The notes under the pieces were generated by a model that was not told where the DNA came from, searched no databases, and saw only the letters and a list, made by a program, of their open reading frames with translations. Below are positions 42,676 through 51,702 of a stretch of DNA of 64,000 nt, in pieces. Position 1 is the stretch's first letter; each line of letters begins with the position of its first letter. Position numbers and translations under genes: made by a program. The stretch lies in the NCBI RefSeq assembly GCF_030285625.1, contig NZ_CP127294.1, positions 9,680,001-9,744,000 of the forward strand, written 5' to 3'. Source of the DNA: Amycolatopsis sp. 2-15 (lineage in GTDB: Bacteria > Actinomycetota > Actinomycetes > Mycobacteriales > Pseudonocardiaceae).

Positions 42676-44046
42676 TCAGCGAAGCAAGCCCACCAAAGCC
42701 GGCAGCGCACTCACCAACGCCTCCCGCGAACAGCCCGCGTACCCGAGCGCCACCCCGTGCACCGTGGGCGTTCCGGCGAAGTGGCGGGCCAGCCCGTCGA
42801 GCCGGATGCCCTGGTGTTCGGCCTCGGCCAAGCAGCGGGTTTCCCGGGCGGCGGAGTCAAACGGGACCACGAGGTGGGCGCCGGCGTCGTCGCCGAGGAT
42901 GGGGATGGCGGAAGAGGTGAGGGCGGCCGAGAGCAGCGAGCGGCGTTCGGCGAGTTCGCGGCGGAGTTTGCGCAGGTGGCGGCCCAGGTCGCCGTGGCGG
43001 GCGAGTTCCACCAGCACGCGCTGGCCGGCCGGGGAGGGGCGGGTGCCGGTGAGGTCGCGGTAGGCGAGGACGGCCGAGGCGACCGACGAGGGCGCCACGA
43101 GCCAGCCGGCGCCGAGCGTGGGGGTGAGGATCTTGCTCGTGGTCCCCAGGTGGACGACGACGTCGGGCGCGAGGGCAGCCAGCATGGGCAGTGGGGCGAC
43201 GTCGAAGCGGAGCTCGCCGTCGTAGTCGTCCTCGATGACGAGCATGCCGTCGGCGCGGGCGCGTTCCACGAGCTCCACGCGGCGCGCCGCGCTCATGCGG
43301 CTGCCCATCGGGTACTGGTGCGCCGGCGAGCAATAGACCGCCCGCGCGCCGGCGGGGATGGCGTCGGGGCGCAGGCCCTCCTCGTCGACGGGCACGCCCA
43401 CCACCGTCAGTCCCGCGGAGCGGAACGCCTGCACGGCCCGCTGGTACCCCGGCTCCTCGAAGGCCACGACCGCGCCGCGCCGCAGCACCGCGGCCGCCAG
43501 CTCGACGACGGCGGCCGTCGTGCCGCCCGTCGCCAGGACCGAGCCGGCGGCCAGACCGCGGTGGCGCAACAGGTGTTCCGAAACGGCCGCGCGGTACTCG
43601 GGCAGGCCGGCGCGGTGGGCGCGGACCAACGGCTCCGGGTCGGCCGCCGCCCGCCACGCGCGGCGCCAGGCTGCGCGGTCCAGACCGGCCGCCCACGGCG
43701 TGCCCGGCGTCAGATCCAGTACGGGCGCCGTCTCGGGTTCCGGAGCGAGCGGTCCCGCCGGGGACACCGATGCGGCCGCGCGCGTCGGCGGTGTCGTCAC
43801 GTACGTGCCGGAGCCGTGGCGCCCGGCGATCCAACCTTCGGCGTGCAGCTGCTCGTACGCGGCCGAGGTCACCGTGCGCGAAACCCCGAGCCGCTCGGCC
43901 AGCGCGCGGGTGGACGGCAGCCGGTCGCCGCCGCGCAGGTGCCCGCTCGCGGCGGCCTCGCGCAGGGCGTCGGCCAGCTGCACGGCCAGCGGCGTGCTCA
44001 CCTCACGGTCGAGGCTCACCGGCAGCGCGGTGTCGGCGTACGACAA
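42676..44046 (-). CDS. MocR-type regulator (GntR HTH fused to aminotransferase domain)
   Basis: 456 aa. N-terminal winged HTH (LRGGDRLPSTRALAERLGVSRTVTSAAYEQL, ~residues 15-80), linker, then fold-type I aminotransferase domain (~115-455) with YCSPAHQYPMGSRMS and the PLP-binding Lys in GTTSKILTPTLGAGW. Divergent from a broken FMN-binding oxidase (PPOX) gene, the classic partner that such regulators control; the 89-bp gap should hold the operator. Related PdxR proteins control vitamin B6 genes; the target here is probably the neighbour or a distant gene. Confidence 0.92.
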   Translation of the reverse strand: MSYADTALPVSLDREVSTPLAVQLADALREAAASGHLRGGDRLPSTRALAERLGVSRTVTSAAYEQLHAEGWIAGRHGSGTYVTTPPTRAAASVSPAGPLAPEPETAPVLDLTPGTPWAAGLDRAAWRRAWRAAADPEPLVRAHRAGLPEYRAAVSEHLLRHRGLAAGSVLATGGTTAAVVELAAAVLRRGAVVAFEEPGYQRAVQAFRSAGLTVVGVPVDEEGLRPDAIPAGARAVYCSPAHQYPMGSRMSAARRVELVERARADGMLVIEDDYDGELRFDVAPLPMLAALAPDVVVHLGTTSKILTPTLGAGWLVAPSSVASAVLAYRDLTGTRPSPAGQRVLVELARHGDLGRHLRKLRRELAERRSLLSAALTSSAIPILGDDAGAHLVVPFDSAARETRCLAEAEHQGIRLDGLARHFAGTPTVHGVALGYAGCSREALVSALPALVGLLR

Positions 44047-44135
44047 CGAAACCTCCGAACCGAGAAAAGTGGACTTCCCAAGTGTAGAAGAAGTGGCCGT
44101 TCAACACGTCCACTCACCCAGGCGACACTGCGGAT

Positions 44136-44836
44136 ATGACCAGGCTCTCGCCGACCCCCCGCACGACCCTCGGCCGCAAGAAGAACCGCGCCGCCACCGA
44201 TCGCGCGACGCTGCACGCCGTGCTCGACGAGGCCCTGATCTGCCACCTCGGCCTCGTCCGCGACGGCACGCCGCTCGTGCTGCCCACCGGCTACGGCCGC
44301 GACGGTGACACGCTCTACCTGCATGGTTCCACGGGCGCGGCCAGTCTGCGCACCGCGACACAGGACCTGGACGTCTACGTCACCGTCACAGCGCCGATCA
44401 AACACAGCTCGACAGCTGTTTTGAATTGAGGCTGTCTACGCCCGCTCGGTCAACAACCACTCCGTGAACTACCGCAGCGCCGTCATCCTCGGCCGCGCGC
44501 GCCTCATCACCGACCGCGACGAAGCTCCACGCCCTGCGCCTGCTCACCGACCACCTCTCCCCCGGCTCGTGGGACCACGCGCGCGGGGTGAACGCGAAGG
44601 AGTTCGCCGCCGTCTCCGTTCTCGCACTCGACCTCACCGAAGCCTCGGTGAAGCTGCGCGCCGAAGGCCCCGACGACGAGCCGGAAGACGTGCGCGCCAA
44701 CGCGGCCTGGGCCGGCGTCCTCCCGGTCAGGACCGTCTTCGGCGAGCCCGAGCCCTCCGCCGACCTGGCCGACGGCTGGAGCGTGCCCGAGCACGTCGCC
44801 GGGCGCGTCACCCAGCCTGAGGTAGCTGCACGGTGA
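44136..44836 (+). pseudogene. Broken pyridoxamine-phosphate-oxidase-like (FMN-binding split barrel) gene
   Basis: Starts MTRLSPTPRTTLGRKKNRAA and continues in family style (LICHLGLVRDGTPLVLPTGY) to a stop at 44427-44429. The sequence before it, about 44393-44435, is an AT-richer insert containing the near-palindrome CACAGCTCGACAGCTGT. Homology resumes in another frame (VYARSVNNHSVNYRSAVILG) and shifts again near 44520 before VNAKEFAAVSVLALDLTEASVKL. At least two lesions, so no full-length product. Its end overlaps the histidine kinase gene. Confidence 0.85.
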
Positions 44837-46262
44837 ACACGGTCCGGCCCGGCCGGCTCGCGACGTCGACGGTCCCACCGTGCTCCACCACCAGCGAGTG
44901 CACCACGGACAGGCCCAGACCGGTGCCGCCGGCCGACCGCGTGCGTGAGTTGTCGACGCGGAAGAACCGGTCGAAGATCCGCAGCTGATCCTCCGGCGCG
45001 ATCCCCGGCCCGGCGTCCTCCACCCGGATCACCGCACGAGAATCCACCACGGACACCGACAGCCCCACCCGAGTCCCCGAAGGCGTGTGCACGGCCGCAT
45101 TCGCCAGCAGGTTGTCGAAAATCTGCCGCAGCCGCACCGGATCCGCGTCGACGAAGACCGGTGCGGAAGAACCCGGCGCCACCGAAAGCGGATGCGACGG
45201 CCGCCCCACCCGGAACGCATCCGCCGCGCCCGAAACGATCAGGACAACGTCCACCCGTTCGGGCCGCACCGGCGGCTCCGCGTCGTGGGCGTCGAGGCGC
45301 GCGAGCAGCAGCAGATCGTCGACGAGCACGCTCATCCGCGCCGTCTCCTCGCGAATCTTCGCCAGGTGCGCCTCGCGTTCCTCGGGTTCGTTCGCCGCCG
45401 CGTAACGGAAAAGGTCGGCATAGCCCCGGATCGACGTGAGCGGCGTACGCAGCTCGTGCGACGCGTCGGCCACGAACCGGCGAAGGCGCTCGTTGGCCGC
45501 CGTCCGCGCGGCGAGCGAAGACTCGATGTGCGTGAGCATCACGTTGAACGCCGTGCGCAACTCCGCCACCTCGGCGCCGCCCCCTTCGCCCGGGGCGCGC
45601 ACCGGCAGGTTCGCCGTCCCCGTGAGGTCGTGCGACGCGATGTCGTGCGCCGTGCCCGCCATGTCCGACAACGGTCGCAGGCCGCGGCGCAGCACGAAGC
45701 GTCCCGCCACGACCAGGATCGCCAGCGCGATGAGAAACGCGATCACCTCGACCAGCACCAGCTGCCGCACCGTGCTGTCCAGGTCCGCCTGCGGCGCCGC
45801 GCTCAGCAACACCGTTCCGCGGCCGGCGGAATCCGTCGCGACCGGGCACGCGCGGACGCGATACGGCCCGGCGCCGTGGAGGTACACCGTGCGGAACACG
45901 TCGCCGCCAGTCGCGTCGGAAGCGACATCGGCGAGCGGGGTGAGGTCCGTCGGCAAGTTGCTGCCGGGCTGCGGCGTCGCCACGCCGCGGTCGACCTCGA
46001 ACACCGCCGAGAACCACGAGTAGACGATTTCCGGGTTGCCGTGGGAGCTGCGCAGCCCCGGCACCTGCGCGACCTGGCTCGTCTTGAGCTGCTCGTCGAG
46101 GCGACGGCCGAGGTAACCGTGCATGAACCCGACCGTGACGGTCCCCACGATCGCGAAGACCACCAGCGCCAGCGCGCCGAGCCCGAACGCCAGCCGCGTG
46201 CCGAGCCGCGACGCGCGCCATGCGGCGTACCAGCGGCGAGCCCAGCGCCGCAGCCGCTTCAC
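44808..46262 (-). CDS. Sensor histidine kinase
   Basis: 484 aa from the GTG at 46262, which overlaps the response-regulator stop (GTGA). Two transmembrane helices (~22-46 and ~178-200) flank a ~130-residue extracytoplasmic sensor. HAMP follows, then HisKA with DASHELRTPLTSIRGY (phospho-His), N-box DNLLANAAVH and G-boxes DAGPGIAPED and GGTGLGLSVVHSL. Resembles TrcS/TcrY-type kinases. The signal is unknown; the divergent flavin electron-transfer operon suggests a redox or envelope signal. Confidence 0.93.
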   Translation of the reverse strand: MKRLRRWARRWYAAWRASRLGTRLAFGLGALALVVFAIVGTVTVGFMHGYLGRRLDEQLKTSQVAQVPGLRSSHGNPEIVYSWFSAVFEVDRGVATPQPGSNLPTDLTPLADVASDATGGDVFRTVYLHGAGPYRVRACPVATDSAGRGTVLLSAAPQADLDSTVRQLVLVEVIAFLIALAILVVAGRFVLRRGLRPLSDMAGTAHDIASHDLTGTANLPVRAPGEGGGAEVAELRTAFNVMLTHIESSLAARTAANERLRRFVADASHELRTPLTSIRGYADLFRYAAANEPEEREAHLAKIREETARMSVLVDDLLLLARLDAHDAEPPVRPERVDVVLIVSGAADAFRVGRPSHPLSVAPGSSAPVFVDADPVRLRQIFDNLLANAAVHTPSGTRVGLSVSVVDSRAVIRVEDAGPGIAPEDQLRIFDRFFRVDNSRTRSAGGTGLGLSVVHSLVVEHGGTVDVASRPGRTVFTVQLPQAG

Positions 46263-46960
46263 CGGCCCGCCCGCACGACGTAGCCGACGCCGCGCACGGT
46301 GTGGATCAGCGGTTCGGCGCCGTCGTCGAGCTTGCGGCGCAGGTGCGAGATCACCAGCTCGACCACATTGGACCGACCGCCGAAGTCGTACTCCCACACG
46401 TGGTCGAGGATCTGCGCCTTCGTGACCACGGCCGGCGAACGGCGCATGAGGTACCGCAGGAGCTCGTACTCGGTCGGCGTCAGCTCGGCGAGCCGATCGC
46501 CGCGGCGGACCTCGCGCGTGTCCTCGTCGAGCGTCAGGTCCGCCACGCGCAACACTGCGGTGCGCGGCGCCTGCGGCACAGAGATGCTCCGGCGAAGCAC
46601 CGCCCGCAGCCGCGCCATCAGCTCCTCGACGGAGAATGGCTTCACGAGGTAGTCGTCGCCTCCGCGTGTGAGGCCGGCGATGCGGTCGGCGGTCGCGTCC
46701 TTCGCCGTCAGGAAGACGACGGGCACGGCGTTGCCGTGTTCACGCAGGCGGTCGAGCACGGTGAACCCGTCGAGGTCCGGCAGCATCAGGTCGAGCACCA
46801 CGATGTCGGGCCCGAACTCCGCCGCGCGGCTGAGCGCGGCCGCGCCCGAGCCCGCGGTCACGGCCTGCCAGCCCTCGTAGCGGGCCACGGTCGCGACGAG
46901 ATCGGCGATGTGCGGTTCGTCGTCGACGACGAGCAGCCGCACCGGGTTCGGGTTGTCCAC
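46259..46960 (-). CDS. OmpR-family response regulator
   Basis: 233 aa from the GTG at 46960 (VDNPNPVRLLVVDDEPH). Receiver domain with DDE at the N-terminus, phospho-Asp in IVVLDLMLPDLDG, Thr in FLTAKD and Lys in LVKPFS. Winged-helix output LTPTEYELLRYLMRRSPAVVTKAQILDHVW...VISHLRRKL...IHTVRGVGYV. Pairs with the kinase downstream. The 139-bp gap to the divergent ferric-reductase-like gene is the likely shared regulatory region. Confidence 0.95.
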   Translation of the reverse strand: MDNPNPVRLLVVDDEPHIADLVATVARYEGWQAVTAGSGAAALSRAAEFGPDIVVLDLMLPDLDGFTVLDRLREHGNAVPVVFLTAKDATADRIAGLTRGGDDYLVKPFSVEELMARLRAVLRRSISVPQAPRTAVLRVADLTLDEDTREVRRGDRLAELTPTEYELLRYLMRRSPAVVTKAQILDHVWEYDFGGRSNVVELVISHLRRKLDDGAEPLIHTVRGVGYVVRAGR

Positions 46961-47099
46961 CCCACCATCCTCCGTGACCACCGCGCGGGCGCGCGAGCGG
47001 AGCGCCCGGCCGACAGCCAGTCGACAGGTTCCGCCCAGATCCGCCACAGGTTCCGCGGCGACGCTGGCGTTCGTGACACCCGAGCCGAAGGGATTCCCC

Positions 47100-48455
47100 G
47101 TGAGTGTCCTGACCCCGATCGCCGTCCCGCCCCGCCCGGCGGTGGCGCCCCGCGTGGTCGCCAAGGCGTGGATCTTCGCGTTCCTGGCAGCCAACGTGAT
47201 GCTCGCCACGGTGTTCTTCGCCCTCGGCGACCTGTCGGACGACCCGTTGATCAGCGCCGGGCGCCTCGCCGGCATCTACGCGGCGCAGGCCATGGCCGTG
47301 CAGCTGCTGCTCGTCGCGCGCCTGCCGTGGCTAGACCGCCGGCTCGGCATGGACCGGCTCACGTCGTGGCACCGCTGGACGGGCTTCAGCCTGCTGTGGC
47401 TGCTGGTCGCCCACGTCGTGCTGGTGGTCGTCGGCTACGCGGGCATCGAGCGCACGAACGCGGCCGACGAGCTGGTGCAGCTGGCCAACACCACCGAGGG
47501 GATCCTGCGCGCGATCGTCGCGTTCGCGCTCATCCTCGTGGTCGGCGCGGCTTCCGCCCGCTTCGCGCGCAAGCGGATGGCCTACGAGACGTGGCATTTC
47601 GTACACCTCTACACCTACGCTGCCGTGGTCCTGGCCTTCACGCACCAGATCGCCGTCGGGCAGTCGTTCGCGAGCCACCCGGCCGCCCGCGCGTACTGGT
47701 GGACGCTGTGGCTGGGCGCGGGTCTGGCCGTGCTGGCCGGGCGCGTGCTCCTGCCGTTGCGACGGAACCTGCGGCACCGCCTGCGCGTGGTCGCCGTGGT
47801 ACCCGAGTCGCCCGACACCGTGTCCGTCTACATGACCGGCCGCGACCTCGACCGGCTGCCGGCCCGCGCGGGGCAGTTCTTCCTGTGGCGCTTCCTCACG
47901 CGTGAGCGCTGGTGGCAGGCCAACCCGTTCTCCCTCTCGGCCGCGCCCGACGGCCGCACGCTGCGGCTCACCGCCAAGGCCGTCGGCAGCTCCAGCGCGA
48001 GCCTGCGGTCCCTGCCGATCGGCACGCGCGTGTTCGCCGAAGGCCCATACGGCGCCTTCACCACCATCCACCAGCAACGACCGAACGCCCTGCTGGTCGC
48101 CGGCGGCGTCGGCATCACGCCGATCCGCGCCCTGCTCGAAGACGTGAGCGGTCACGTCGTGCTGCTCTACCGCGTGCGGACACCGGCCGACGCCGTGCTT
48201 CTCCCCGAGCTGCACGCACTCGCCAAGACGCGGGGCGCGGTCGTGCACGTCCTCAGTGGACCGTCGGATCTGCACGGCCCGCACGGTCCCGTGCTGGGTC
48301 CCGCCGCGCTCCACGCGCTGGTGCCGGACATCGGTGACCGCGATGTGTTCGTGTGCGGTCCGCCCGGGATGACGTCGGCCGTGCTGCGCAGCCTGCGGGA
48401 GCTGCGGGTGCCCGGCACCCAGGTCCACGCCGAACGCTTCAGCCTGGCCGCGTGA
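47100..48455 (+). CDS. Ferric-reductase-like transmembrane flavoprotein
   Basis: 451 aa, GTG start after GAAGGG. Six transmembrane helices (~20-225) with heme-ligand His candidates in WHRWTGFSLLWLLVAHVV and FVHLYTYAAVVLAFTHQ. FAD domain RAGQFFLWRFL...NPFSLSAAPDG (~255-300) and NAD(P)H domain LVAGGVGITPIRALL...VFVCGPPGM follow. This is the NOX/FRE-like architecture that moves electrons from NAD(P)H across the membrane. FMN-binding and ApbE genes follow, making a flavin electron-transfer unit. Confidence 0.92.
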   Translation: MSVLTPIAVPPRPAVAPRVVAKAWIFAFLAANVMLATVFFALGDLSDDPLISAGRLAGIYAAQAMAVQLLLVARLPWLDRRLGMDRLTSWHRWTGFSLLWLLVAHVVLVVVGYAGIERTNAADELVQLANTTEGILRAIVAFALILVVGAASARFARKRMAYETWHFVHLYTYAAVVLAFTHQIAVGQSFASHPAARAYWWTLWLGAGLAVLAGRVLLPLRRNLRHRLRVVAVVPESPDTVSVYMTGRDLDRLPARAGQFFLWRFLTRERWWQANPFSLSAAPDGRTLRLTAKAVGSSSASLRSLPIGTRVFAEGPYGAFTTIHQQRPNALLVAGGVGITPIRALLEDVSGHVVLLYRVRTPADAVLLPELHALAKTRGAVVHVLSGPSDLHGPHGPVLGPAALHALVPDIGDRDVFVCGPPGMTSAVLRSLRELRVPGTQVHAERFSLAA

Positions 48456-48465
48456 GGAGCTTCCG

Positions 48466-48873
48466 ATGAATAAGACGATTTTCGTGGTCGCGCTGTCGAT
48501 CGCCGGGTTCGTGGCCGTGTGGCGGTTCGACCCGACGCCGGCGACGAGCAGCACCACCGCCACGAGTGCCCCGCAGGTCAGCACCGCACCGTCCACTTCG
48601 GCCGGTTCCGGCGCCGTGACCACTCAGGGCAGCGCCGAGTCGACCGAGTTCGGCACCGTGCAGGTGCAGGTGTCCTTCTCCGGCAGCCGGATCACCGACG
48701 TCACCCTCGTGCAGCAGCCCGACAGCGGCCGCGGCGTCGACGCGATCCCGCTGCTGCGCGAGGAAGCCCTGCAAGCGCAGAGCGCGGACATCGACACCGT
48801 CTCGGGTGCGACCCAGACCAGCGAGTCGTACATCAAGTCGCTGCAGGCGGCGCTCGACGCGAAGGGCTCGTGA
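48466..48873 (+). CDS. FMN-binding domain protein with flavinylation motif
   Basis: 135 aa. One N-terminal membrane anchor or signal (IFVVALSIAGFVAVW), a Ser/Thr-rich linker (24-58), then the FMN-binding domain. The motif DTVSGATQTS (Thr116) is the site where ApbE attaches FMN covalently. It lies 10 bp after the reductase gene and overlaps apbE by one base, so the three are coupled. It should accept electrons outside the membrane. Confidence 0.93.
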   Translation: MNKTIFVVALSIAGFVAVWRFDPTPATSSTTATSAPQVSTAPSTSAGSGAVTTQGSAESTEFGTVQVQVSFSGSRITDVTLVQQPDSGRGVDAIPLLREEALQAQSADIDTVSGATQTSESYIKSLQAALDAKGS

Positions 48874-49631
48874 TGGCCACGCACGTCGAGCAGGTGATGG
48901 GCCTGCCGGTGTCGCTCGACCTGCGCGACGAAGGCGACTTCACCGGCGCCGTCGCCGACGCGTTCCGGTGGCTGCGCGAGGTCGACGCCCGCTTCAGCCC
49001 GTTTCGCTCCGGCAGCGAGGTCTGCCGTTACGACCGCGGCGAAACCACCGAACTCAGCGCGGACCTCGACGAGGTGCTCGGCCTCTGCGCGTACTACGAA
49101 GACCTCTCCGGCGGCGCCTTCTCCGCCCGCCTGCCCGGCCGGGGCCTGGACCCGTGCGCCGTCGTCAAAGGCTGGGCCGTGCAGCGCGCCGCCGATCGCC
49201 TCCACGCAGCCGGTGCTCGGCGGTTCTGCCTCAACGCCGGCGGCGACGTCGTCACCGCGGGCGAGCCGGAGCCCGGACGGCCGTGGCGCGTCGGCATCCG
49301 CCACCCCGAACAGCCCGAAGCCGTGTGCGCCGTGGTCGCCTCTCGCGACGGCGCCGTCGCCACCTCGGCCGCGTACGAACGCGGCACCCACGTGCTCGAC
49401 GGCCGCACCGGCCTGCCCGCCACCGGCCTGCTGAGCGTCACCGTGGTCGCCGAAGACCTCACGCACGCCGACGCGCTGGCCACCGCCGCGTTCGCCCTCG
49501 GCGCCGACGGCATCGCCTGGGCGGCCGAGCAACCCGGCTGCGACGTGCTGATCGTCGACGCCCAGCGGCGCGTCCACCGTTCCCCCGGCCTCGCGCTCGC
49601 CTGTCCCGAGTGTCCACAGTGCACTCGGTGA
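48873..49631 (+). CDS. apbE: FAD:protein FMN transferase
   Basis: 252 aa, ATG overlapping the previous stop (TGATG). Family features: MGLPVSLDL, FSPFRSGSEVCRYDRGE, GGAFSARLPG, DPCAVVKGWAVQRAADRL, CLNAGGDVVTAG, VATSAAYERGTHVLDGRTG and HADALATAAFALG (metal site). It attaches FMN to the Thr of the neighbouring FMN-binding protein. No signal peptide or lipobox is visible, so this copy probably works on the cytosolic side or before export. Confidence 0.92.
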   Translation: MATHVEQVMGLPVSLDLRDEGDFTGAVADAFRWLREVDARFSPFRSGSEVCRYDRGETTELSADLDEVLGLCAYYEDLSGGAFSARLPGRGLDPCAVVKGWAVQRAADRLHAAGARRFCLNAGGDVVTAGEPEPGRPWRVGIRHPEQPEAVCAVVASRDGAVATSAAYERGTHVLDGRTGLPATGLLSVTVVAEDLTHADALATAAFALGADGIAWAAEQPGCDVLIVDAQRRVHRSPGLALACPECPQCTR

Positions 49632-49669
49632 GATTCTGACCAGTGCCGGCGTGATGTCGTTGTCACCGG

Positions 49670-51248
49670 ATGTTCACGGTGGCGGTGAAACGCGGACCGG
49701 CGAGCCGCGTCGTACTGAACGTGCTGCGGTTGACGACGGTTGCCGGTGTGGTGTGCGTGGTGGTCGCGCCGTTCTTGTCGGGGGGGCGCGACGAGAGCGA
49801 GCGGTGTGGGGCTGCTGTGGTTCGTCGCCGGGGCGGTTGTCGCCGCGGCGCTGGGGCTGGCGCGGTCGCGCAAGGTGCGAATCGTGGCGGCGGTCCTCGG
49901 GATCGCCACCGCCGTGGCCGCCGTGGTGCGGCTGGTGCTCGACGTGCGGGCTGGCGTGCCCGGCCTGGACACCCCGGTGCTCGCCGTGGGTGCGGTGGGG
50001 GTCGCGATCGGGCTGTTCGACGCCACGTCGTGGCGGATCCGTCCCGCCGGCGTGCTGGTGGCTCTCGTGGTGCTCGCCGCGGGGGTGGCAGCGCCGTTCG
50101 TCGCGGACCGGGCCGCCACCGCGAGCACGACCCAGGGCGTGCCGAACCTGACCTCCGAACCCGTGGCCGAAAAGCCCGGCGGCCGGCAGTGGTCCTGGCA
50201 GCCACCGGCCGACGTGAGCGCGATGGTGGCCGCGGGACACGGGGTCGTCGTCGCGGCCGCCGACGGTTCGGTGACGGCGCTCGACGGGCTCGACGGCAGC
50301 CGCGACTGGTCCTACGCCCGGCCCGGCGCCCGGGTCCACGCGCTGCTCGCGTCCGCCGACCGGCGCACGGTCGTGGCCGCTTTCGCGTCGAAGACCGACA
50401 GCAGCAACGACCTGGTGGTCGTCCTCGACGCCGACACCGGCACCGCGCGCTTCGACCGCGTGGTGCCGTCGGTCCTGGTCGAGACCGGCGAGATCCTGGT
50501 GGGCACCAAGACCTTGACCATCCGCGACGACGCGTACGCCGGCTTCGACCTCCGGACCGGCGACGAGCTCTGGCGCTGGTCCGCGCCGGCCGGTTGCCTG
50601 AACCCGTACACCTTGCCCGCGCAAGCCCGGACCGTGGTGCTCGCCGCGCTGGAGTGCGGGCGTTCCGCGGGACTCGTCGCGCTCGACGAGGTGACGGGTC
50701 ACGAACGCTGGCGCCACGTGGTCGAGACCACCGGGCCCGACGACGAACGGCTCGACCTCTCGCCGGCCACCACCACCGACGGCGCCGTCGTGTGGCTGCG
50801 GCTCGTCGGCCGCGCCGCCGCCGACGGCTCGGTTCTCAACGGCCTGTTCGACACCGAGACCGGCCGGCTGCTGGCCCAGCCGGACGCGACGCGGTGGGTC
50901 CGCACGGACGTGGGGCCGATTCCCGTGATCGAACAGGAAAAGACGTCCGCCGAGGCCCTCGATCCCGGAACCGGCACCACGTATCCGATCGACCTCGGCG
51001 CCTGCCCCGTGCGCTCGGCCGACGCCACCACCCCGCACACCTACCTGCGCGCGTGCCAGGACACGGGCCGCGACCTGACCCTTCTGGTGCAGGGTTTCGA
51101 CGGCAGCGCGCCGACCAGCCGGGTGGTGCGGATGGACGGCTCGGGCTCGCTGTCGGACCTGCGGCTCGTGCCGGCGCCGGGCGCGATCGTCCTGGCGCGT
51201 AGCACGTCCGGCGGCACACCCGCGCCGGTCGTCGGCTTCCCCAGCTGA
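49670..51248 (+). CDS. PQQ-like beta-propeller membrane protein, apparent frameshift
   Basis: The C-terminal ~370 residues are beta-propeller blades (DGSVTALDGLDGSRDWSY, FDLRTGDELWRWSAP, VALDEVTGHERWRHV, LFDTETGRLLAQ) after several N-terminal membrane helices. The first helix (SRVVLNVLRLTTVAGVVCVV) lies in a different frame, starting with an ATG at 49670; the frames join if one G is removed from a run of seven Gs near 49779. With that correction the protein is about 525 aa. Without it, a poor start near 49740 would drop the first helix. The lesion may be real or a sequencing error. Function unknown. Confidence 0.65.
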
Positions 51249-51324
51249 CGGCGGCGAAACCGCCTCGCGCGAGACCGGTCTTTTCGGGCAGACTGCGGCC
51301 AGACCGACCGAGCGAGGGGTGCAG

Positions 51325-51702
51325 ATGCCGTCCATCGTCGAGAACACCACCTTCGACTGCGCCGATCCGTATGCGCTGGCCCAGTTCTGGAGCGGCGTCC
51401 TCGGCCGGCCCGTCGCCGACGAGGACGAGCCGGGCGACCCGGAGGTCGGCATCGAGCTCGACCACGGCGGCACGCTGCTGTTCATCCGCGTGCCCGAGAC
51501 CAAGACCGTGAAGAACCGCATCCACCTGTGCCTCACTCCCGAAGGCCCGCGCGACGCCGAGGTCGAGCGCCTGCTCGCCGCCGGCGCGACGATGTTCGAC
51601 GACCAGCGCCGACCCGACGGCACCGGTTGGGCCGTGCTGCACGACCCGGAAGGCAACGAGTTCTGCGTGCTGCGCAGCAAGGCCGAGAAAGCGGCGAAGT
51701 GA
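51325..51702 (+). CDS. VOC-family (glyoxalase-like) protein
   Basis: 125 aa, start at the ATG 51325 after CGAGGGG (a GTG at 51319 is less likely). Two beta-alpha-beta-beta-beta modules: TTFDCADPYALAQFWSGVLG and HLCLTPEG...GWAVLHDPEGNEFCVL, the glyoxalase-like-6 subtype. Metal ligands are not obvious. It overlaps the methyltransferase gene by four bases (GTGA). Confidence 0.88.
   Translation: MPSIVENTTFDCADPYALAQFWSGVLGRPVADEDEPGDPEVGIELDHGGTLLFIRVPETKTVKNRIHLCLTPEGPRDAEVERLLAAGATMFDDQRRPDGTGWAVLHDPEGNEFCVLRSKAEKAAK

Noticed and set aside
44464..44820. 118-codon plus-strand frame inside the broken PPOX gene
   Set aside because: It is a mixture of the true frame and its shifted shadow; treated as part of the pseudogene.
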